From assembly GCF_017303275.1 (NCBI RefSeq), contig NZ_JAFKOJ010000007.1, positions 1 through 64,000 on the forward strand: DNA of 64,000 nt, written 5' to 3'. Positions within the stretch are counted from its first letter, which is position 1. Every line of letters starts with the position of its first letter. Shown one piece after another: positions 37,462-45,444 of this stretch. The position numbers and the translations under genes are program-made. Source of the DNA: Bacillus sp. NTK034 (GTDB lineage Bacteria > Bacillota > Bacilli > Bacillales > Cytobacillaceae). The notes below the pieces were generated by a model, which was given only the letters and a program-made list of their open reading frames with translations, was not told the DNA's origin and ran no database searches.

Positions 37462-37560
37462 ATTGATTCTGATCCAGGGTGGGAAAAAGTGATTTGCCAT
37501 TATTGCGGCAGACATTTTCCAGAAGAGGAATTACTTATTTTCATGGATTGTGCAGTGTGA
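37462..37560 (+). pseudogene. CHYCGRHF zinc-knuckle gene fragment
   Basis: Thirty-two codons without a start, reading ...DPGWEKVICHYCGRHFPEEE..., flanked by stops in frame and by short coding-like pieces in other frames. Probably the tail of a decayed gene. The rest of 37360-37709 holds no gene I can support. Confidence 0.35.
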
Positions 37561-37670
37561 TTGCTAATATGAACTGCAACAAATATGGAAATCCTAAGAG
37601 GGGCTAAGAAGGGCTATAAAAAAGCTCAATTAAAAGTGAGTATGTTAAATACAATAATTCATGATTAATT

Positions 37671-37709
37671 AAAAGTGCTACAACCCCTTTGGAGGCTTGT
37701 AGCACTTTT
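37671..37709. terminator. bidirectional terminator
   Basis: AAAAGTGCTACAA (37671-37683) pairs perfectly with TTGTAGCACTTTT (37697-37709), giving T/A runs on both sides. It closes the minus-strand parM-parR operon and the plus-strand fragments converging on it. Confidence 0.85.
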
Positions 37710-38219
37710 TCATCCAAATATATTTAAGTCATCAATATCTAAATCATCGTCATTTTCCCCAGTTATTTCTTCAATAATCTTTTTTTCCTTTGATTTTTCT
37801 TGATTGATGTTGACAGGGGAAAGGGAAGGCTCTTCAATTTTAGGTTTCTCTTGTTCTTTATCAACAGGTAAAACAGAGGAACCACTACTCCCTATATTAT
37901 CGTTACGAGAAGAAACAGCTGGGTTTGAATCATTATTGTTTAAAGAATTTTGTTCCATTACTTCATTCTGCATAACTGGATGACTACTTTCTTTAGCAAC
38001 CTTATGGCTTGGTTTATAATATGAAAAACGCTGCTTCATTTCATATGTAAGGTCTCGGATGCCATTTTCGGCTATATCTTTTTCGATTAGATATCTAATC
38101 GAATCAGCTATGGTACCTTGAGCATTAAACCAATCAACAATATGATCCGGCTCGTTTTCTTTCAATTTTAACGGTATCTGACTACCAGGTTTCTTTATGG
38201 ACTTTTTTTGTCTACCCAT
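37710..38219 (-). CDS. ParR-like DNA-binding partition adaptor
   Basis: The ATG at 38219 has GGAGG six bases upstream; a GTG two codons earlier is less well placed. The 169-residue protein has a basic N-terminus and a short helical domain (SQIPLKLKENEPDHIVDWFN, then ADSIRYLIEKDIAENG) resembling the ribbon-helix-helix region of ParR proteins. A low-complexity linker follows, then an acidic C-terminus (DDDLDIDDLNIFG) suited to contacting the filament. Second gene of an operon with the actin-like ATPase, the standard parMR order. Assignment by architecture and context. Confidence 0.7.
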   Translation of the reverse strand: MGRQKKSIKKPGSQIPLKLKENEPDHIVDWFNAQGTIADSIRYLIEKDIAENGIRDLTYEMKQRFSYYKPSHKVAKESSHPVMQNEVMEQNSLNNNDSNPAVSSRNDNIGSSGSSVLPVDKEQEKPKIEEPSLSPVNINQEKSKEKKIIEEITGENDDDLDIDDLNIFG

Positions 38220-38225
38220 TTTCAC

Positions 38226-38268
38226 CCTCCTTCCATGAAGGAAGGTATAACCTCAGAGGCTATACCTT
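38226..38268 (-). promoter_or_regulatory. alternative hairpins over the parR ribosome-binding site
   Basis: On the minus strand CCTTCC pairs with GGAAGG, part of the GGAAGGAGGG ribosome-binding site (38229-38245). A competing upstream hairpin, AAGGTATA with TATACCTT (38242-38249/38261-38268), shares the same four bases. The two cannot form together, so parR translation may switch relative to parM. Confidence 0.45.
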
Positions 38269-38281
38269 GAATCTTATAAGG

Positions 38282-39493
38282 TTAGGCTTTCACTTTTTTC
38301 TTGCTTTGGTTTTTCATTCGATTTAATAATACCAACAGACCCTCAACATTCATTAGGGGAGCATATTCTTCAGGAACCCAAAGAATTTCTTTGCCTAATT
38401 TTCCTCCAAGGTCTTCTAATAATGGATAAAGAGAATCCTTAAGTGCAATGCTGCCTCCTCCATAGACCACAATTAAATCGACTTCATTATCAAAAGCAGA
38501 AAGGACTCTTTGATAGTGTTTAAAAATGAATTTAGATTGTACTAGTGCAGTTTTTTGGAAAAACCTTACTGCATCTTGATGGTATTGATGATTTTCATCT
38601 TTTAAATACTCACTAAATTTTTGTCTTGTTAATTTTTTTAATGTTGAATGTTTTTCTTTAAAGTTTTGTATAGCTGCTTCTATTGCATGTCCTACACCGT
38701 GATTACACCCTGTTACAAAATGGGTATCAAGATTAAATCCGTCGGTAACTGGCATATCAGAAGTTCCATCTCCAATATCAATATGAGAAATCCGCTTGCC
38801 TTTTAGATACTCTCCAGTAATTTCTTTCCCATAATCTTCACTAAAATGTTTGAATATTTCATCGTTTCGATTGTTAAGATTTTGATCAAACAAGAGCGCG
38901 AATAGGGCAGGAACACCTTCAGCTGCAACCTTAACCTGTCCAAATCTTATTTTAACAAGCACATCTACATTGTTAATATGGACAGTTACATTATGAATTA
39001 AAGATTCATTGTCTCCAGTAAATCGCTTGGCAAAAACGTCAGCATTCTTTGGATTCCATTGTTCAACAGGTAATGCTGTCAGCATATCAACTGTCACATC
39101 TAGTTCTGAAGGGATCTTCTTATTCTCTTTAAAGTAATTTTGAACTGCTTTTGCTGCCAATGTTCCTAGAGTATTAATGATTGGCAAATCACTATCATAC
39201 TTAGTATCTAGCTCAACATCCATCGAAACTGGTTGGTATTTGCTTTTAATTGCTTTTAGGCCTATATAATAATCCCCATTAAATTGAATGCTGCGCGAAG
39301 AAATTGTGACATCAATTTGATTCATTAAGTTTTCGATTTGTGATTCTGGGGATACGTTATCTACAAAGCCTTTTGAGGTCGGCTCCGCATATACATTTGG
39401 TTGTCTAACTAAATCTCCGTTTATGTATAAAGCTTGCTCTGAGTTGCCATTATCATTTGTACAATCTAAATGAATTTCTGGTGTTTTTGCCAT
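38282..39493 (-). CDS. parM: ParM-like actin ATPase for plasmid segregation
   Basis: A 403-residue actin-superfamily ATPase. Phosphate-2 motif HIDIGDGTSDMPV near residue 230 and adenosine motif LIVVYGGGSIAL near 343-354; the N-terminal phosphate-1 loop is the divergent LDCTNDNGNSEQ, with Asp/Asn instead of the usual DxGxxxxK. The VTGCNHGVGHAIEAAI segment is typical of ParM/StbA-type plasmid actins. Filaments push sister plasmids apart through the ParR/centromere complex. Transcribed from a near-consensus promoter embedded in AT-rich repeats, presumably autorepressed by ParR. Confidence 0.85.
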   Translation of the reverse strand: MAKTPEIHLDCTNDNGNSEQALYINGDLVRQPNVYAEPTSKGFVDNVSPESQIENLMNQIDVTISSRSIQFNGDYYIGLKAIKSKYQPVSMDVELDTKYDSDLPIINTLGTLAAKAVQNYFKENKKIPSELDVTVDMLTALPVEQWNPKNADVFAKRFTGDNESLIHNVTVHINNVDVLVKIRFGQVKVAAEGVPALFALLFDQNLNNRNDEIFKHFSEDYGKEITGEYLKGKRISHIDIGDGTSDMPVTDGFNLDTHFVTGCNHGVGHAIEAAIQNFKEKHSTLKKLTRQKFSEYLKDENHQYHQDAVRFFQKTALVQSKFIFKHYQRVLSAFDNEVDLIVVYGGGSIALKDSLYPLLEDLGGKLGKEILWVPEEYAPLMNVEGLLVLLNRMKNQSKKKVKA

Positions 39494-39523
39494 ACCGTTT
39501 TTTTCCTCCTCAGGAAGATTAAT

Positions 39524-39653
39524 TTATTTATATAAAAAATTATACCAATATTTATTTTTTTGTCAACGCTACTCCAAAATTTATATAAATACTTATATAA
39601 AAATAGGTTCCGCTTTTATATTTATATTTATACTAATATTTATATAAAAGTTT
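39524..39653. repeat. AT-rich TTTATATAAA array, copy 2 (parC candidate)
   Basis: Repeated TTTATATAAA, TTTATACTAA and TTATATAAAAA units lie upstream of parM, around and upstream of its promoter. This is the position of the parC centromere/operator in ParMR systems. A copy of the motif cluster lies at 35812-35872. Confidence 0.6.
39539..39566 (-). promoter_or_regulatory. parM promoter
   Basis: The minus strand reads TTGACA, 16 bases, TATAAT; a perfect -35 and -10. The transcript would carry GGAGGAAAAAAACGGT before the parM ATG. Confidence 0.8.
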
Positions 39654-39918
39654 TCATTTTGTATTCTCTGCTAAGACAGTTTAGGATACATCCAACATGA
39701 AATTCTAGAGCTTTAAGAAAGACTCCCCCACCATATTTTTTACCGATTATTGCGTTTAAGTCATGGTCATTTATCCAGATTTCCTCCTTTGGGGTGTTCA
39801 AAAAGAGGGAGGGGGAGCTGGGATTAATAGTTCGAAAATCTTTCAATCTACCAACTGTATTACTAGTAAATTTAAACTGTTTTGAAACAGTGCGAAAATT
39901 GTCGAATTTGTAATCCAT
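39640..39918 (-). CDS. hypothetical 92-aa protein, start buried in a hairpin
   Basis: The ATG at 39918 follows AAAAGGATTATAGA, giving 92 residues with a basic N-terminal half and FLKALEFHVGCILNCLSREYK at the C-terminus. The start codon and ribosome-binding site lie inside one arm of a 20-bp inverted repeat, so the mRNA would be self-sequestered if transcription starts upstream. It is divergent from the replication-relaxation gene. Not recognised; it could be non-coding. Confidence 0.4.
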   Translation of the reverse strand: MDYKFDNFRTVSKQFKFTSNTVGRLKDFRTINPSSPSLFLNTPKEEIWINDHDLNAIIGKKYGGGVFLKALEFHVGCILNCLSREYKMKTFI

Positions 39919-39974
39919 TTCTATAATCCTTTTCTCTAATGTCAAGGGATGAATGAAAAGGATTATAGAAATGG
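39915..39974. repeat. 20-bp perfect inverted repeat
   Basis: The 20 bases 39915-39934 (starting CCATTTCTATAATCC) are exactly inverted at 39955-39974 around a 20-base loop containing TTGACA on the minus strand. It could be an mRNA hairpin, a cruciform or an operator in the divergent gap. The region 39975-40169 also contains AAGGTGCA (40026) inverted at 40066 and no gene. Confidence 0.8.
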
Positions 39975-40169
39975 AACAACATAAACCCTTATATATCAAC
40001 GTTTACAGACTAAAAAACGTGGCTAAAGGTGCACAGTTCCAAGGCGTGACTTTATTGTGGCTTATTGCACCTTGAAATTGACCATTCATACTATACTATT
40101 TTTTTAAATTTTCCTTTAGGTTTTTCACTCACTAATCTACAATAAATTAAAACTGTTTTATGGAGGTTA

Positions 40170-41477
40170 ATGGGAACAATGCCAATTTTTTGTGGATATA
40201 AACTTTTCCCTAAACAACTAAAGATATTAGATTTTTTATTTAGACGAAGAGCTGCAACAACTGAACAAATTACAAGGGGGTTAGGTTACCGCCTAAACTA
40301 TAATTCTAAGAAAGGGATATACACTAACATTTTGGAACTTAAGAATTCTGAACTTATTGATTCGGACAGTATAAGGGGAACTAATAAACACCTTCATTAC
40401 TTGACAGAAAAAGGTCATGAACTAATGGATTTGTATAACGGCATAGCGCCAGGGCATAAAGGAGAAGGGTATGATAATGATCTTGGTGATTTCCCCTATG
40501 ACTTATACAAATATCCATTAAAACAAACAGAGCACTTCAAATTAATTTGCGATGTATACCTTGAAGTAAAAGAGGCAAACGAAAGGATACTGGATAAAAA
40601 GAAACAGACGAACATACATTCGGAAGATGAAGCAGAAATAAAACCCTCGACTGACGAACATACGTTCCTTGTGAAATTCAGAGATAATCTATATGCGTCT
40701 CAAAATTTCTATCTTCGGACAGACAAAACTAAAACTAAGTACTCTTATAAGCCTGATTCAGAAATAAAGATTGGTGAATACACCTATCCAGTAGAAATAG
40801 ACCGAGCTACAGAAAGAGGGCAAAGGTTCAACCTGAAATTTGAAGGTTATAGGAGATACTTTGATTATTTATCTGAAAAAGAACTGCCGCTCCCCAAAGG
40901 AATCATTTTTATTGCAGAAGAAAAATTGAATAATCGTATGATTACTAAAAGATGGTCGAGTATTGCAAATCGTTTTCTTGCTGAAATTGGAGAATACTCT
41001 GAGCAAGTGAACCTATACTTCACTTCAATAAATAAGCTTCAAGAATTGTTAATTAGAGAATTTACGTTCAAACATGAAGAACGCTTGTTAAATGAACAAG
41101 TTTCAAAGATGTACGAAAATGGAGATTACTTATTAGGGGAGAAAGTACAAAGATTCCAAGGTGCCCCTCAATATCCTATCTCAGTTGGTGAAAGAGACGA
41201 TAAGGAGAACTTTAATTATTTTGTTAGAGTAGAAGGATTTCAAACCCAGGGGCTGATTACAGCAATCCGCTTCAAAGAATTTTACAATAAATTAAATGCC
41301 TCAAAAGAAACAGATAAGAGTGATCTGGCTACTCCGGTTTTTTATTATTTATTTGAACCACCGCAATTAAGCGGGCTTACGATCATGAAAAATCAGCAGC
41401 AGTTTTTTAGCAGGGCAATTTACTTCAACCTTGCCACAGGTGAGTATGAAAAGGTAAATTTAGCTAATACTTGTTGA
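40170..41477 (+). CDS. replication-relaxation family protein 1
   Basis: A 435-residue protein. An N-terminal winged-helix segment (KQLKILDFLFRRRAATTEQITRGLG, then HYLTEKGHELMDLY) is followed by a nuclease-fold-like core (YKPDSEIKIGEYTYPVEIDRATE) near residues 195-220. This is the layout of the Replic_Relax family found beside coupling ATPases on Gram-positive plasmids and ICEs. Its role is probably DNA processing at the origin or transfer site. The start at 40170 has GGAGG very close; an ATG at 40179 is an alternative. The tail overlaps the promoter for the next gene. Confidence 0.75.
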   Translation: MGTMPIFCGYKLFPKQLKILDFLFRRRAATTEQITRGLGYRLNYNSKKGIYTNILELKNSELIDSDSIRGTNKHLHYLTEKGHELMDLYNGIAPGHKGEGYDNDLGDFPYDLYKYPLKQTEHFKLICDVYLEVKEANERILDKKKQTNIHSEDEAEIKPSTDEHTFLVKFRDNLYASQNFYLRTDKTKTKYSYKPDSEIKIGEYTYPVEIDRATERGQRFNLKFEGYRRYFDYLSEKELPLPKGIIFIAEEKLNNRMITKRWSSIANRFLAEIGEYSEQVNLYFTSINKLQELLIREFTFKHEERLLNEQVSKMYENGDYLLGEKVQRFQGAPQYPISVGERDDKENFNYFVRVEGFQTQGLITAIRFKEFYNKLNASKETDKSDLATPVFYYLFEPPQLSGLTIMKNQQQFFSRAIYFNLATGEYEKVNLANTC

Positions 41478-41503
41478 CACGTATTTCAGTGATTCAATAT
41501 AAT
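41474..41503 (+). promoter_or_regulatory. promoter of the coupling-ATPase gene
   Basis: TTGACA (41474-41479), 18 bases, TATAAT (41498-41503). The -35 overlaps the stop codon of the preceding gene. Expected transcript start about 41510, some 20 bases before leader H. Confidence 0.85.
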
Positions 41504-41530
41504 TTGATTAAATTAATATATTTCATAGAG

Positions 41531-41568
41531 CGGAAGAACCGTCCTCATACCTTGGGGGCGGTCTTTTT
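41531..41568 (+). promoter_or_regulatory. leader attenuator H
   Basis: CGG-AAGAA-CCG mini-hairpin (41531-41541); the ACCGTCC of its 3' side re-pairs with GGGGCGGT before T5. The terminator is followed by TTTTAAAGGGGAAGGAG and the GTG start of the coupling ATPase. Confidence 0.8.
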
Positions 41569-41596
41569 GTTTTAAAGGGGAAGGAGTTAGATTAGA

Positions 41597-44380
41597 GTGA
41601 CAAATATTGAAAAGTTTAAGGCGTGGGTGAGAGACTATGAAAGTGTTGAACATTGGATAAGGATGATTTTCCACACAAGAGCTGTACAGGTTTTAACATT
41701 GCTTAACATGTCTTTAGGGATTATCGGATTTTTAACCTGGTTCAAATTATGTTTTGGGATATCATTTTTTATTCCTCACTTTGTTAATGTAAATTGGCCA
41801 TCATACTTACTGATTGTCTATCTACCGTTGCTGACGTGGTTTTACTCAACAATCACTCAGCCAATAAAAGATGGTTTTAAAATTAAAGTTGATTGGACAA
41901 AGGAGGAGAAGGGTAGGCTGCATGCCTTTATCAGGAATATTATCCCCTTTATCTTTCTCTTATGGGCCTCTGCAGCAAAATACATTCATGAAAATTATGA
42001 ACCATTAATTGGTCCTATTCGAGTAGATCCCAACCAATATAATCAATTGTTGGTCACAAACATGGATTCCTTAATTAAGCTTTTGTACTTTTTGCCTGTA
42101 TTTTTCACCCTTATCCTTTTGGTTGTCTACTATCGTCATTATGCGATTAATAAGGATATTCTCAGAGACCAATTCTTTAAGTGGCAATTCCCCCCTCTTG
42201 CTCGGTTTTCGCACAATCTGGTATATGACCAATTTGATGTCATTGTGGGCTGGGATAAGAAAACCAAAAAACCGCTAATTTTAAAGCAGAAACAACGGTT
42301 TCTACATGAACTAGTGAATGGAGCAACAGGTAGTGGTAAAACAAGTACTGCTATTTTAGTCAGAATTGCACAGGATTTAATAAAGATTTCAAAGGGAATA
42401 CCTGGAGGAATTGTTGTTCTTGAGCCGAAAGGTGACTTAGTAGATGATGTAGTAAAACTTGCAAAAGAGTTAGGTGTTCCAGATGAAAAAATCATGGTAA
42501 TCGATCCGACAAAAGACCAATCTACAAAATTCAACCCGTTTTATGGGCCGATAGGTGCTGCTGCCGAATCCTTCCGGGGGACGATAACGGCGCTGACGGA
42601 AAATCAAGATACCTTTTTCAAAGGACAGCAGGAGGAAACAGCCGCATTCTACACGATGCTGGCAAAAATACTGTTTGGAAATTTGACGAATATAACACAC
42701 ATACAACAAATGTTTCTAGATGCCCGCTACTTAGCTACTTTAACGGAAAGAGCTAGAGCCATAATTGAGGAACATCATAAAAATGAGTCCATGCCAGAGA
42801 AGGTATTAAATCAATGGGATGGGATTGTACGATATTTTGAGGATGATGTATTGGATTATAAGACTTTCAGAGATAAAGACGAGATAAAACCTGTTTTATA
42901 TCCTGAAGGGCACCGCTATGCAGGGAAACAAATGGTTGAGAGTAAAAAAGATAAATTCGTAACTGGTGCTAAAAAGTATTTGAACGACATCTCCATGAAC
43001 GCTATGTTGAGTCAGCTTATGATTTCACAAGACGGAGAAAATGTTTTAAATTTAGATGACTTCTTAGAGAATGGCGGAGTCCTTCTAATCAACACCGCTC
43101 TTGGTGAGCTTGAGGAGTTATCCCTCTTATTTGGCCAATTCTTTATCCGTCAGTTTCAAAGTGCAGTATTCCGACGTCCCAAGGATGGCGCGGAAATCGG
43201 AAGTGATGAAAACAAAAGAATATACAAACGGATTCCTATTTTCTTTAATGTCGATGAATTTCCGCTTTATATCAATCAGGCTTTTGAACGCATGCTCACC
43301 TTAGGACGCTCTTACAACGTTGGCTCATTAATTGCTATCCAGTCTTTGGGTCAACTTGAGACAGTAATTAAGGGATATAGACAAACGATTATGACAAACG
43401 CTTCTTCCAAGACAGTGTTTGGACGTGGAGTGGTTGATGACAACAAAATATTCTCAGAGACATTCTTAGAAGATAAGTTTGTAGAAGAATCCCTAAACGA
43501 ATCAACCACACCGGTTACAATTGAAAAGCAGCAATGGGGATACCGTCACAATACACAGAAAATATTAGCACCGGCTTTTACCCCATCTGATATTGCTCGA
43601 CTTCCGTTTAAACATATGATTGTACAACTTGTTAATGAGGATGAATCGTTAGAGGATGCAAGAATCGCGACGGGTACATTTGTATCCGAGTCCAAGTTTC
43701 TTAAGCGTTACTTTAAAAAGCAGTTGGATATAAAGTCCGAGCAGTCAGAAGAGACTGACGACACTGAGTACAACCTAGTAGATTCAGCATTGGGTCATCT
43801 TAGCGGATTAAGCGATGAATTCCCATCTATGGAAAACGCAGAAGGCGGAGGAAGTAAAGATACTAAAGTGGAGTCACCGAATGAACCACTAGCATCTACT
43901 GCAACTCAACCAAAAGATATAGATGAACCTGAAACAACAGTGGACAACCAAACGGATGATCCTAATGATAAATGGCGCTTTAATGATATAATGGATGACA
44001 TTGACAGCACCTATGTGTTTGAGGATAAAGAAGTTTCCCAAGGTACTCTTCTTTTCAAAGAAGTTGAGACAGGGGTAATCGCTAAACCACCTAAACAAAA
44101 AAAGCTTAGTGAAGCTAACGTCGAAAATCATGAAGAAATGAGTACTCAACAATTAACTTTGCAAGATATGATTACCTCACCACCGAATACAGAAGAGACG
44201 AGTGGAAGTGAAAGTCATATTCATAGCATTCCAGATAAAGAAACTAATGAATCTGTTGATAGCCTCCTAAAAGCTGTAGAAGAGGCCGCTGCTTCTCGGA
44301 ATTTCAATAAAGACAATCAAAAGGTACCAAATTCTAGCGGTATTACCGAAAATCTTGAAATAGTGGAAGATGATTTGTAA
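41597..44380 (+). CDS. VirD4/TraG-like conjugative coupling ATPase
   Basis: A 927-residue type IV coupling protein that would pump DNA to the recipient. Membrane segments lie near residues 30-60, 75-90, 110-130 and 155-180. Walker A NGATGSGKTSTAI lies near 241-253, Walker B IPIFFNVDEFPLY near 545-557, and a TraG-like GRSYNVGSLIAIQSL motif near 572. A long acidic low-complexity tail from about residue 720 may bind partners. GTG start with AAAGGGGAAGGAG upstream. No relaxase or VirB4-like ATPase is encoded nearby. Transcription runs through leader H. Confidence 0.88.
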   Translation: MTNIEKFKAWVRDYESVEHWIRMIFHTRAVQVLTLLNMSLGIIGFLTWFKLCFGISFFIPHFVNVNWPSYLLIVYLPLLTWFYSTITQPIKDGFKIKVDWTKEEKGRLHAFIRNIIPFIFLLWASAAKYIHENYEPLIGPIRVDPNQYNQLLVTNMDSLIKLLYFLPVFFTLILLVVYYRHYAINKDILRDQFFKWQFPPLARFSHNLVYDQFDVIVGWDKKTKKPLILKQKQRFLHELVNGATGSGKTSTAILVRIAQDLIKISKGIPGGIVVLEPKGDLVDDVVKLAKELGVPDEKIMVIDPTKDQSTKFNPFYGPIGAAAESFRGTITALTENQDTFFKGQQEETAAFYTMLAKILFGNLTNITHIQQMFLDARYLATLTERARAIIEEHHKNESMPEKVLNQWDGIVRYFEDDVLDYKTFRDKDEIKPVLYPEGHRYAGKQMVESKKDKFVTGAKKYLNDISMNAMLSQLMISQDGENVLNLDDFLENGGVLLINTALGELEELSLLFGQFFIRQFQSAVFRRPKDGAEIGSDENKRIYKRIPIFFNVDEFPLYINQAFERMLTLGRSYNVGSLIAIQSLGQLETVIKGYRQTIMTNASSKTVFGRGVVDDNKIFSETFLEDKFVEESLNESTTPVTIEKQQWGYRHNTQKILAPAFTPSDIARLPFKHMIVQLVNEDESLEDARIATGTFVSESKFLKRYFKKQLDIKSEQSEETDDTEYNLVDSALGHLSGLSDEFPSMENAEGGGSKDTKVESPNEPLASTATQPKDIDEPETTVDNQTDDPNDKWRFNDIMDDIDSTYVFEDKEVSQGTLLFKEVETGVIAKPPKQKKLSEANVENHEEMSTQQLTLQDMITSPPNTEETSGSESHIHSIPDKETNESVDSLLKAVEEAAASRNFNKDNQKVPNSSGITENLEIVEDDL

Positions 44381-44452
44381 AAAACTATTGCATTCCTTCC
44401 AGTAATTCCTTATATTAATAAATAAGCATTACAATTAAATTAAACCCAAAAC

Positions 44453-44501
44453 AACGGAAGAACCGTTTCAGCCATTAAAGGCTTGAAGCGGTTCTTTTTT
44501 T
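44453..44501 (+). promoter_or_regulatory. leader attenuator I
   Basis: AACGG-AAGAA-CCGTT (44453-44467); AGAACCGTTTCAGCC re-pairs almost completely with GGCTTGAAGCGGTTCT before T7. A TACAAT -10 candidate lies at 44430-44435. Leads into the S1-domain gene. The clearest example of the mutually exclusive structures. Confidence 0.8.
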
Positions 44502-44535
44502 GTTTTCAGGAACTTTTAAAAGGAGAGTGTGGTAT

Positions 44536-45444
44536 ATGTATTTATCGAATGAAATTGAAGCTGAAAGAGCAGCAGCTTGGGCAGACATAAAAGAATCCCA
44601 GCGTGCAGGAAATGTATTAACAGCGAAAGCCATTGGTATCGAATATTTTGAACTAGGAGAACTAAAGCAAGAGTGCTTGAAACTGAATTACAATGGCATT
44701 TATGGGTATCTGCCTACTAGCTTTATTGATACCTATGAGTTTAGAGGAATTCAGAACTTTGTCGGAAAGACTTTTGAATTTGTTGTCTCTTATGTAAGCT
44801 TTGATGATCAGATTTTTGCTGCAAACCGTATTCTAGCACTTGAAAAATCAGCAAGACGTTTTTGGAAAAATGGAAAGCCGGGGGATATCTATCCTGCATT
44901 TGTTCGCGGTGTTGACCGTTATCATGTATACCTACTCGTTAGCGGTGTCCCTACAAGAATGCATCGCGATGAGTTTTCGTACGTGTTTTCCGATGACCTA
45001 AGAGAAGAGATCTTCATTGGAGAAACCATCGATGTGAAGGTTCTAGAAATTAACAAACCCAATCCGGATTTAGAAATCGAAGGTGACGAACCAACAGCAG
45101 AAGAGAAAAGAGCCATTGAAGGAAACATTTCTGTCAGCAAGAAAGCACTGGAAGTTGACCCAATGTCTTTCATTAATGAATACAAAGAAAAGTCCACTTA
45201 TTTAGGCACCATCACAAAGATTCACGTAGATCACGGAATTTTTATCAGCTTGGAGCCTAGAGGAATTACAGTTCGCAGCGGCTTTCCACCTGGATCAAAC
45301 GGAGCTCGCCTTCAAGTTGGAGATGAAGTAAACTTCAAAATTCAGGATATCAATGTTAAGGAACGCAGAATCAAAGGGCTTATTATCACACCGAACCAAA
45401 ACTATAAAAACAAATCAAACCGGAGCTATCAATATGGCAGATAA
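44536..45444 (+). CDS. S1-like RNA-binding domain protein
   Basis: The ATG at 44536 has AAAAGGAGAG upstream and gives 302 residues. Two, perhaps three, OB/S1-like modules are visible: GDIYPAFVRGVDRYHVYLLV (about 116-170) and YLGTITKIHVDHGIFISLEP ending GDEVNFKIQDINVKERRIKG (about 220-290), plus a related N-terminal module. S1 domains bind RNA. The gene sits inside the conjugation cluster, overlaps the next gene by 11 bases and is preceded by attenuator I. That makes it a candidate RNA-binding regulator of the leader family, though this is inference. Confidence 0.7.
   Translation: MYLSNEIEAERAAAWADIKESQRAGNVLTAKAIGIEYFELGELKQECLKLNYNGIYGYLPTSFIDTYEFRGIQNFVGKTFEFVVSYVSFDDQIFAANRILALEKSARRFWKNGKPGDIYPAFVRGVDRYHVYLLVSGVPTRMHRDEFSYVFSDDLREEIFIGETIDVKVLEINKPNPDLEIEGDEPTAEEKRAIEGNISVSKKALEVDPMSFINEYKEKSTYLGTITKIHVDHGIFISLEPRGITVRSGFPPGSNGARLQVGDEVNFKIQDINVKERRIKGLIITPNQNYKNKSNRSYQYGR

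Noticed and set aside
44461..44501. ANTAR-type or T-box riboswitch for the leader family
   Set aside because: Single pentaloop hairpins at or near the transcript start, without the paired hexaloop motif of ANTAR targets and without T-box specifier or AGGGTGG-like sequences.
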